This document shows, in pieces, positions 19,232 through 26,918 of a stretch of DNA of 64,000 bases. The notes below the pieces were generated by a model that was not told where the DNA came from, ran no database searches, and worked only from the letters and a program-made list of their open reading frames with translations. The DNA comes from Tritrichomonas musculus. Lineage: Eukaryota; Parabasalia; Tritrichomonadida; Tritrichomonadidae. The DNA lies in the NCBI GenBank assembly GCA_039105265.1, contig JAPFFF010000003.1:6138001-6202000 (forward strand), written 5' to 3'. The translations under genes were made by a program, and so were the position numbers. The first letter of the stretch is position 1, and each line of letters begins with the position of its first letter.

Positions 19232-20068
19232 ATGTTTCGTTCTTTCACAGGAGACCGATATCCAATCATTATTCCATCATCTTTTAATGGATACAAGATA
19301 ATTAAGCCAATTGGTAATGGACAGTTCAGTGTTACTGCACTTGTTGAAATAAAAGATACAAAACAACAATTTTGCGCAAAAATAATTTCCAAAAGAGATA
19401 TGGCCAATAAGCAAAAAACACATTTAATAGAAAATGAGGTTAATATACTTCAATCAATTCATCATCCAAATATCATCAAATTTTATGAGGCTTTTAATTT
19501 GGAAAACGAATTCGGAGAAGAATTCATAATCATTATTACCGAGTATTGCCCAAATGGCGATCTTTTAGACTTTATATGCCAAAATGATTTCCAAGATGAA
19601 ATTGAAATGAAAAAAATTTTATATGAAATTTTGAAAGCAATTCAATATATTCATCAAATAGGGATTTATCATTGCGATATAAAGCCTGAAAACATTTTAC
19701 TCGATTATCAAATGAGGCCCAAATTGTGCGACTTTGGAAATGCCAAAACACATATAATGAGCAACAATAATGATAATATTTGTACTTTAAACTACTCTCC
19801 ACCAGAATACTTTAAGCATGACAATTTCAATTTAGTAAAGTCCGATATTTATTCACTTGGAATCACACTTTATGCAATCTCTAAAAAAGATTTTCCTTTT
19901 GATTGCGAAGATGATAGATATATTGCTTATCAAATTAAAAATGGATACTTATCTCTTAATCCAGATGATGAAATTCAATACATCGTTGGACAATGCACAA
20001 AATTTAATCCAGATGATAGAATCAGCATTGATGAACTTCTCAATTTCAGTTATTTTAATTTTAATTAA
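19232..20068 (+). CDS. Compact Ser/Thr protein kinase, CAMK-like
   Basis: 278 residues, almost exactly one kinase domain. The glycine loop is GNGQFSV (28-34), the ATP-binding lysine is K50 in FCAKII, and the helix C glutamate is E67 or E69. The catalytic loop is HCDIKPEN (147-154; HRD is HCD), the magnesium loop is DFG (167-169), the APE motif is PPEY (190-193) and the F-helix is SDIYSLG (204-210). All catalytic residues are present, so the kinase should be active. The HCD form means the arginine that normally contacts the phosphorylated activation loop is absent, as in several kinases not controlled by loop phosphorylation. No regulatory domain is attached. Small stand-alone CAMK-like kinases are a large family in trichomonads. 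The substrate is unknown. Confidence 0.92.
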   Translation: MFRSFTGDRYPIIIPSSFNGYKIIKPIGNGQFSVTALVEIKDTKQQFCAKIISKRDMANKQKTHLIENEVNILQSIHHPNIIKFYEAFNLENEFGEEFIIIITEYCPNGDLLDFICQNDFQDEIEMKKILYEILKAIQYIHQIGIYHCDIKPENILLDYQMRPKLCDFGNAKTHIMSNNNDNICTLNYSPPEYFKHDNFNLVKSDIYSLGITLYAISKKDFPFDCEDDRYIAYQIKNGYLSLNPDDEIQYIVGQCTKFNPDDRISIDELLNFSYFNFN

Positions 20069-20256
20069 TCATGATTCGTACTTGTTTATATGTTTTTAAA
20101 TATTTTTTTGTTTAAACATTTTCCTTATACTATATATTTAATTTTAAATCTTTTTTAAATTGATTGAAATATTAAATAAAAACATATTTATTAACAAAGC
20201 GAAAAACCGAATAAGAACATATTAAGCCTAACCTCAATGATTTTTTGATATCCAAA

Positions 20257-21120
20257 TCATGTTTCATTCAAATTAATAACTGAGGGAGGCGGGAGAAATT
20301 GGCCACATAATAAAGACCGTTCCTCAAGAGTTAATTCCATTAACTTCGTTTCAAGTTTAATTAATTCTTGCTCCAATCTTTTTTCTTCTTCTTTCAGCTC
20401 TTCAATTTGAAAATTAGTTGACTGAATATTATGGTCAATAGCTTTCGCTACATCATCTTTACCTCTATTTTTATTTTCTTTCTTACTTTCTTTTTCATTT
20501 GTTGCGTGCATTGAATTTTGATTTATATTTTTCTCTTCTTCTTCTTCTTCATAATCAAAATCTTCAGTATTACTACTAAGTTTGCTTTTAACGTTTTTTA
20601 TGACACTTTGAAGCTGTTTAATATCATCTTCCATTGAATCATACAACAATCTGCTACTATTTAATTCATTTCTTAATCTTTGGTTTTCATTATTTATTTT
20701 TTGCAATTTTTTTTCATATTCAGCTATTTGGTTTTCAACTTTACTTGAGTTTTTTGATTTTTCTTCTAGATCTTTTTTATCCATTATGTTTGCTCTTTTC
20801 TCAACAATTCTTAAATCAGATAAAGCTTTATTAATCAATGCTTTGTAATTAGATCTTGTTTGTAACGCTATCTTTGATAAAATCTCAATACCATTTGGAT
20901 GATAATTTTGAATCCACTCATAAATTTCTTTTTTTGTTTTAATTTCAGTTGATTTAATAAGTGTTTGCCTTCTTGGTGATACATAACATATTGTCATTTG
21001 ATTTGAAAATTTACGTTGCTCAAGAACTGTGTGTGGCTTTGATGTAGCTACATCTTTAGAAGAGTTAGGAATAATTCCATAACGATTGATAGAATATGCA
21101 GTTTCAGGTCTTCTTTGCAT
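20257..21120 (-). CDS. Coiled-coil protein of unknown function
   Basis: 287 residues starting at the ATG at 21120, the first in-frame ATG (the frame remains open for a few codons upstream without one). Residues 1-55 are basic and likely disordered. About 60-100 is a short helical domain (EIYEWIQNYHPNGIEILSKIA). Then come two coiled coils (about 105-190 and 225-275) separated by an acidic stretch (DFDYEEEEEEKN). No catalytic motif is seen. It converges with the kinase gene and is divergent from the VPS9-like gene, sharing an 82-bp promoter region. The function is not recognisable; a cytoskeletal role would fit but is a guess. Confidence 0.78.
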   Translation of the reverse strand: MQRRPETAYSINRYGIIPNSSKDVATSKPHTVLEQRKFSNQMTICYVSPRRQTLIKSTEIKTKKEIYEWIQNYHPNGIEILSKIALQTRSNYKALINKALSDLRIVEKRANIMDKKDLEEKSKNSSKVENQIAEYEKKLQKINNENQRLRNELNSSRLLYDSMEDDIKQLQSVIKNVKSKLSSNTEDFDYEEEEEEKNINQNSMHATNEKESKKENKNRGKDDVAKAIDHNIQSTNFQIEELKEEEKRLEQELIKLETKLMELTLEERSLLCGQFLPPPSVINLNET

Positions 21121-21202
21121 ATTCAAAGTACGTTTTTTAATATTTTTTTAAAAATTTATAACGTTATGGACAATTAAAAGGCCAATTAATAAAAATTTAA
21201 TT
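21121..21202. promoter_or_regulatory. Short bidirectional promoter with ATAACGTTAT palindrome
   Basis: Only 82 bp separate two divergent ATGs. A perfect 10-bp palindrome, ATAACGTTAT, lies at 21158-21167, 35-38 bp from each start. TAACG is the core bound by trichomonad Myb factors as described for Trichomonas vaginalis, and here it reads on both strands. Function is inferred. Confidence 0.4.
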
Positions 21203-23161
21203 ATGAAAGAGAATACTCAACTCCCATTTAAATTTCTTGAGGAAAACAAAATTCTTATTCCTTTCATTAACTTTGATTCGACACATATTCCAATATCGCT
21301 TCCAAAATCTATGTCTTTTGAAAAATATATTAATAATATCAAAAAAGATACTTTTTCACGCTTAATTGATATTAAAACGTATAGTGATTCGTTAATAATG
21401 CGAAATGCAATTGTTCCTGTTCGAAAATATTCTAATTATTTACCTCAACATTTAACAATGCAATATCATCGACTAAAATTTATTGAATATAAAACAGCAA
21501 AACTCATCAAAAAATTTGAGATAACATTATCTCGTTACACTGAAAGCATTACACGCATGTTTTATCGAACTGAAGTCATCCCACCTAACTTCGCAATTCG
21601 GATTGACTTTGATGGACTCTGCAGTTTTTTTTCAATACCAATTTCAAAAATCACAAATCTCCAAAATCTTCATAAATCTGAATCCAAAATCTTTGATACC
21701 ATGGTCAATTCAATCTATACAATCTCATCATTTGATTTTCAAAAGTCTCTTCTTTCAATACTAAAAGAAGTTTCTTTATCAGCTGATGAGTCTATCCGAT
21801 TTTTTGTTCCAACAGCTCTTCAAGAACAGTTTGAAACCCTAATGCTATTTTCAAGTGAATCACCATGCAAGAAAGAACTTATCGATATTTTTAGAAGCTT
21901 TCCCATAATAACACCAGAAAAAATGACAACAACTATAGTTTCTTTGATTGACTTAATTTTCAAGAAATATAAAATCAGACAGAGCGAATATCAATCATAT
22001 ATGGTACCACTATTCTTTCGGTTGATTTTTAATGAGATTTATCCACAGGTTACATTTTTCAACCGAAGGAAACCTGCAACCTCAGCCTCTAATCCACATT
22101 TCAAAAATTCTCCTGCAGCTTCAACACCTAGACAATCAAAAAATTCATTTAATAATACAACTCCAGTAACGTTAAAAAATAAAGAATCATTTCCTCAGTT
22201 GTCAAAATCAGCACAAGGAGGTATTAATAAGCATCAAAATCATAAATATCCAATACCAGTCAAAGATAATTCAAATACACCAATTAAACACAAATCATCT
22301 TCGGGACAACAAAATTCGTTACCACCTACGCCACTTCAATATCCATCATCATTTACTAATTCTCCAATAATACCATCATTAATTGACGATAACAATGATG
22401 ATAACCAAGTAACTAATAGTAACGGTAATATTGTAGTTAATAGCGATAGCGATATTACAAATACAACTAGTAGTGGAGGAATACTTAATAGTAACAGCAA
22501 TGATAATTTTGGTGAAAATAGAACCTCAAGTAAAAGTAGCCGTAATGGAAGGAAAAGTGATCCTGCACTTAAAATCAACAATTTTAAAAAAAATATTCTC
22601 GAAAATATTGATGGTACATTAAGCAACGGCTTTAAAGTATATTACAATTATAGTAAAGTAAGTAATAGTGATCTTTTTTCATATGAAAGCTTTGATGATC
22701 AGATACTTTTAAGGGTTCATAATTTAACAGTAAAAGATCTACAACCACCTTTAAATTATTGTCCACAAATGAATGATGATGATCTTCCATCAGAAGTTTT
22801 CAAACGTGATCCCAATTATTCGCTTGCAGTAGAACAAATAGAATTTATCCACTTTTTCACAAATCCGCTCGATATTCTTCATCATGTCTACTATTCACTG
22901 CATGAAATCGAAATGTCTGCAGCAATTTACAAAAAAGATGATTTAAATGAGGAAATGCTCCCATTTGATGTTGTTTTTGGTCTCTTTACTTGTGTTGTTC
23001 TTGCTTCCGAAGTACCTGAATTTTTAAGAATTGCAGCATATACCAATGTATATGCACCTCAATATGGATTATGCAATGAATTTGAATATGCAAAAACAAA
23101 ATTGAAATCAGAATCAGTACAACTTAATCAATTATTACTGGAACTATCTGATAAAGAATGA
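21203..23161 (+). CDS. VPS9-domain-like protein, candidate Rab5-type GEF
   Basis: 652 residues. Residues 1-280 are helical, with a coiled segment near 70-115. Residues about 285-460 are low complexity (serine, asparagine, proline). The C-terminal domain (about 500-650) ends in LPFDVVFGLFTCVVLASEVP, then FLRIAAYTNVYAP, then EFEYAKTKLKSESVQL. This matches the layout of VPS9 domains: an (A)D..LP helix, a hydrophobic helix, and E..Y..T.L.sA at the end. VPS9 domains exchange nucleotide on Rab5-family GTPases at early endosomes. The aspartate of the LPxD helix and the tyrosine of the last helix are recognisable, but similarity is weak overall. A Rab gene lies next to it, although gene order carries little functional weight in this lineage. 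Confidence 0.65.
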   Translation: MKENTQLPFKFLEENKILIPFINFDSTHIPISLPKSMSFEKYINNIKKDTFSRLIDIKTYSDSLIMRNAIVPVRKYSNYLPQHLTMQYHRLKFIEYKTAKLIKKFEITLSRYTESITRMFYRTEVIPPNFAIRIDFDGLCSFFSIPISKITNLQNLHKSESKIFDTMVNSIYTISSFDFQKSLLSILKEVSLSADESIRFFVPTALQEQFETLMLFSSESPCKKELIDIFRSFPIITPEKMTTTIVSLIDLIFKKYKIRQSEYQSYMVPLFFRLIFNEIYPQVTFFNRRKPATSASNPHFKNSPAASTPRQSKNSFNNTTPVTLKNKESFPQLSKSAQGGINKHQNHKYPIPVKDNSNTPIKHKSSSGQQNSLPPTPLQYPSSFTNSPIIPSLIDDNNDDNQVTNSNGNIVVNSDSDITNTTSSGGILNSNSNDNFGENRTSSKSSRNGRKSDPALKINNFKKNILENIDGTLSNGFKVYYNYSKVSNSDLFSYESFDDQILLRVHNLTVKDLQPPLNYCPQMNDDDLPSEVFKRDPNYSLAVEQIEFIHFFTNPLDILHHVYYSLHEIEMSAAIYKKDDLNEEMLPFDVVFGLFTCVVLASEVPEFLRIAAYTNVYAPQYGLCNEFEYAKTKLKSESVQLNQLLLELSDKE

Positions 23162-23391
23162 CGATTCATTCGTTTTTTTTTTTTTTTTTTAATCATTATT
23201 GCTCTTTATCCAAAAATTGACAATCAATGTTTTTTAAATGTTTGATTATTTATTTTATATAGTTTTTTTTAACTGCAAACTGAAAACAAATTCATCAAAA
23301 TATGTAAATAATTCTCATCACGCAATATACAAAGAAAAAGAGGAACTTTAAAAAAATAATAGAAAAGAGGAACTTTAAAAAAAAAAAAAAT
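23162..23391. other. Convergent 3' region with long homopolymers
   Basis: Between convergent genes. It holds a run of about 18 T (23173-23190) and a run of about 12 A (ending near 23390). Probably the 3' ends and poly(A) regions of both genes. Confidence 0.5.
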
Positions 23392-24003
23392 TCAGCAGCA
23401 ACCTTTCTTTTCATCATTTTGTTGAGTTTGCTCCAAACTTGGAGGCGGCTGAATTCGATTTGTTGAGACAGTAATTTGCCCATTATTAACTCTAGCAGTA
23501 ACTTCAAAAGCCAATCGAGCAAAAGCTTCTTTAATATTTTTTCCATTAAGTGCAGATGTTTCAATTGATTCTAAATGATGCCTTTCTGCAAAATCTTTGA
23601 CTTGTTGTGCACCAACTTGTCTCTGTGATTCAAGATCTATTTTATTTCCAACAAGGATGATATATGCGTTTGGTGAACATAAAGTCTGCAAGTCGTTTAA
23701 CCAATCAGTTAATTGGTCGAAAGATTGCATATTTGTAATATCATAAACAAGAATTGCACCAACTGCGTTTCGAAAGTATGATTTTGATATTGATCTAAAT
23801 CGTTCTTGTCCAGCTGTATCCCAAATTTGGAGTTTGACGTTGTTACTGTTTACAGGGCAAGTATATGTGTAAAAATCAGCTCCACACGTTGTACTTCCAT
23901 CTTCTGTAAAAGTTCCTTGAACTAGACGCTGAACAATTGAAGATTTACCTACAGTTGAAGCGCCAACAACGACTATTTTAAAAGAAGGACTTGCTTGAGA
24001 CAT
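23392..24003 (-). CDS. Rab-family small GTPase
   Basis: 203 residues with all G motifs: P-loop GASTVGKS (14-21), switch I TTCGADF (38-44, in place of the usual TIGVDF), WDTAGQE (61-67), NKID (120-123) and ETSAL (148-152). It ends in GCC, a double-cysteine geranylgeranylation signal. RabF-type motifs (KLQIWDTAGQERFRS, YYR-like SYFRNA, LVYDIT) identify it as a Rab acting on membrane traffic; the sequence is closest in feel to the Rab2/4/14 group, but I cannot fix the subfamily. The switch glutamine (Q66) is kept, so GTP hydrolysis is expected. The ATG at 24003 is the natural start. The long upstream spacer contains the 61-bp hairpin array. Confidence 0.96.
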   Translation of the reverse strand: MSQASPSFKIVVVGASTVGKSSIVQRLVQGTFTEDGSTTCGADFYTYTCPVNSNNVKLQIWDTAGQERFRSISKSYFRNAVGAILVYDITNMQSFDQLTDWLNDLQTLCSPNAYIILVGNKIDLESQRQVGAQQVKDFAERHHLESIETSALNGKNIKEAFARLAFEVTARVNNGQITVSTNRIQPPPSLEQTQQNDEKKGCC

Positions 24004-24800
24004 TTAACAGAAAAAACAACTTTTAATATTGATTTTATGTAAAGTTATCAAAAAGTTTTATTTCAACTGCATAAATGAAATAAAAATTGAGAAAGAAGAA
24101 TTTTATATGAAACATATTATCCATTTATTCCAGTCCTTTCATATTAAATATGAAATTTTAATAAATAGTTTTCATTTTTAAAATCAAATATATTACGCAA
24201 TCATTTAAATTTGGTAAAAGAAGACATCCAATTTTTCCATATTTAAATATCTGAAATTATAAGACAATTTTTTAAGGAAAATATTATTTTTAAATTCAAA
24301 TTGTTTTCATTACTTTGCAACAAGTTTATGAATAAGTTAGAATTAATAAATATATTAAGATTATTTCTGTTTATCGTGAATGCTGCTACTTTATTAAATA
24401 AAAAAATACAAGTAAACTATTAATTAAGACATTTTTTTATTCACATTATGTTTTTCCTTTGTTGTTTTTAATGTATGAAACATACATGATATGACTAAAT
24501 ATTCATTCAAATTTTGAATAGTTTTTTGAATTTAAATTTGGTTTATGATCATATTTGAATCCATAAATGATTAATGAAGAGCCTTATATGTTATCCTATA
24601 TATAATAAGAGTTCATTTTGAACATAGGCTTAAAAAAATCAGAATAATATCAGTATATCAAATCTATCATTAAAAAAATCCTATCTCTAATATATAAAGA
24701 GTTTTTATTCAAAAATGATTAAAATATAATATTTTTTAACTTTTTGAGAGCGAAAAGGTGGATGAAAAAAAATCACTTCATATCTTTGATTTGATATTCT
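24004..24800. other. AT-rich spacer upstream of Rab gene
   Basis: No gene seen. Near its end, CTTTTTGAGAGCGAAAAGG (about 24740-24758) resembles the hairpin sequence found just beyond the other side of the satellite array, so the two may be related boundary sequences. Confidence 0.4.
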
Positions 24801-25875
24801 CTATTTACCAATTTAGCCTTCCACCTGCGGCTATCGCTTCACAGCTGCAGGTGGAGGTAAAGAAATAAGGAAACCAAGTTTCCACCTGCGGCTGAGCTGC
24901 GACAGCTGCAGGTGGAAAATCACTATTTACCAATTTAGCCTTCCACCTGCGGCTATCGCTTCTCAGCTGCAGGTGGAAGTAAATAAATAAGGAAACCAAT
25001 CTTCCACCTGCGGCTGAGCTGAGACAGTTACAGGTGGAAAATTACTATTTACCAATTTAGCCTTCCACCTGCGGCTATCGCTTCTCAGCTGCAGGTGGAA
25101 GTAAATAAATAAGGAAACCAATCTTCCACCTGCGGCTGAGCTGCGACAGCTGCAGGTGGAAAATCACTATTTACCAATTTAGCCTTCCACCTGCGGCTAT
25201 CGCTTCTCAGCTGCAGGTGGAAGTAAATAAATAAGGAAACCAATCTTCCACCTGCGGCTGAGCTGCGACAGCTGCAGGTGGAAAATTACTATTTACCAAT
25301 TTAGCCTTCCACCTGCGGCTATCGCTTCTCAGCTGCAGGTGGAAGTAAATAAATAAGGAAACCAATCTTCCACCTGCGGCTGAGCTGCGACAGCTGCAGG
25401 TGGAAAATTACTATTTACCAATTTAGCCTTCCACCTGCGGCTATCGCTTCTCAGCTGCAGGTGGAAGTAAATAAATAAGGAAACCAATCTTCCACCTGCG
25501 GCTGAGCTGCGACAGCTGCAGGTGGAAAATCACTATTTACCAATTTAGCCTTCCACCTGCGGCTATCGCTTCTCAGCTGCAGGTGGAAGTAAATAAATAA
25601 GGAAACCAATCTTCCACCTGCGGCTGAGCTGAGACAGTTACAGGTGGAAAATCACTATTTACCAATTTAGCCTTCCACCTGCGGCTATCGCTTCTCAGCT
25701 GCAGGTGGAAGTAAATAAATAAGGAAACCAAGTTTCCACCTACGGCTGAGCTGCGATAGCTAAAGGTGGAAGTAATTACTTAAATGTACCATTTCAAACT
25801 TCCACCTGCAGCTATCGCAACTTAGTTGCAGTTGGAACTAATTACGCGAATTAAACTTCCACCTGCAACTAAAAG
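24801..25875. repeat. 61-bp hairpin satellite (122-bp dimers)
   Basis: Eight tandem 122-bp units start at 24801, 24923, 25045, 25167, 25289, 25411, 25533 and 25655. Each holds two 38-base inverted repeats with arms TTCCACCTGC / GCAGGTGGAA. The arms are 61 bp apart throughout (24819, 24880, 24941, 25002 and so on to 25734), so the basic monomer is 61 bp. Loops alternate between a TATCGCTTCT type and a GAGCTGCGAC type. A degenerate hairpin (25800) and a lone left arm (25857) end the array. Between hairpins the DNA is AT-rich (CTATTTACCAATTTAGC; AATAAATAAGGAAACCAAT). The arms contain CACCTG, CAGCTG and CAGGTG hexamers. No coding frame runs through it. It could be a structured transcript, a protein-binding array, or a selfish satellite. 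Confidence 0.95.
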
Positions 25876-25965
25876 TTTTAAATATTTTTTTATTTATATT
25901 ATTTTTCTTTTAGTTTTTATTTGTTCAAAATATTTTTTTTTTTTTTTACATTATTTAACATAGGA

Positions 25966-25992
25966 CACTTTTTGAGCGAAGCTCAAAAAGTG
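25966..25992. repeat. Perfect 12-bp stem hairpin
   Basis: CACTTTTTGAGC, loop GAA, GCTCAAAAAGTG. It stands alone in AT-rich sequence about 90 bp beyond the 61-bp array. It could be an intrinsic RNA fold or the relic of a mobile-element end. Confidence 0.7.
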
Positions 25993-26888
25993 GCCATTCT
26001 TGTTAATGAAAACAAAATACTTTTCAAATATTATAGAAACAAGTATCTCAACAAGAATAATAGTAATTTAAAAACTGCTTTTGTGTAGGCAATGAAATAG
26101 TTAAGTCTTTTTTTATTTTTTGAATAGTGATAACCATATTTATTTAAAAATGTATTCCTTATTAATTATGAAAAATATCAAATATAATTAAATGAATATA
26201 CTTTGCAATTATTAATTTAATGATATATTTAGTTATATAAATGCATAAAAGCATGATTATCACCTGATAAAAAGAGTTAAATAATTTGAGAATATTTAAT
26301 TCACTTTCTTAAAAAATAAAAATTAACAATTCAAAATTCTATTATCTTTTCAGAAATAATAATATCACTCAAAAAAACTCAGCTAATTTGGATTAATTAT
26401 CCATTAGAAATTTTAAATATCTAGAAAAATCGATTTTTCGTGGAAACAATTTTGAATTGAATTATTCAGTTGAAAATATTAACTTCATTCAAAACAATAA
26501 TTGCATTCAATTTTTGTAAAAATCAAAATTTTGATGGATGGTTTCTTTCTTTTACATTCATAAATATTCATAGAAAACAAAACATTTCATATAATTTTTT
26601 TTCACTTATAAAAAAGAAAGTCCATTTTCTGGGATAATTTCATATCTTTTATCAATTTTAAGAAGGCTCATTGAATTACATATAAAAAATGGTTAATTTA
26701 TTCCCAAACATAAAGAAATGATATTAAAATAGATTATAAATTATTTTTTAAAAAGATTTTCCGAAATGCATCAAAAATTTCCTTTAATTCAATATTTCAA
26801 AAATTATTTTATACCAATACAAAATTCAATCTTTATTTTTTCTATCCACCATTCAATATTAAAATAAAAACCAAAGAAAAATAATAAA

Positions 26889-26898
26889 TCATTTCATT
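26889..26898 (+). promoter_or_regulatory. Double Inr-like motif of Myb gene
   Basis: TCATTTCATT places two overlapping copies of the trichomonad initiator consensus TCAYTW 25-30 bp before the ATG. The same ten bases precede the NFACT-R gene at 49089-49098. Confidence 0.6.
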
Positions 26899-26918
26899 TT
26901 CTCTTACACCATAAATTA

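Larger units (their letters stand above)
25876..26918. other. AT-rich spacer upstream of Myb gene
   Basis: No gene seen. It contains a run of T (about 25931-25947) and, at 25966-25992, a perfect 12-bp inverted repeat CACTTTTTGAGC / GCTCAAAAAGTG with a 3-base loop (GAA). The last 30 bases hold the double Inr-like motif of the Myb gene. Confidence 0.5.

Noticed and set aside
24801-25875. CRISPR-like array
   Set aside because: The repeats are palindromic and regular, but the intervening sequences are identical from unit to unit and the context is eukaryotic; this is a tandem satellite.
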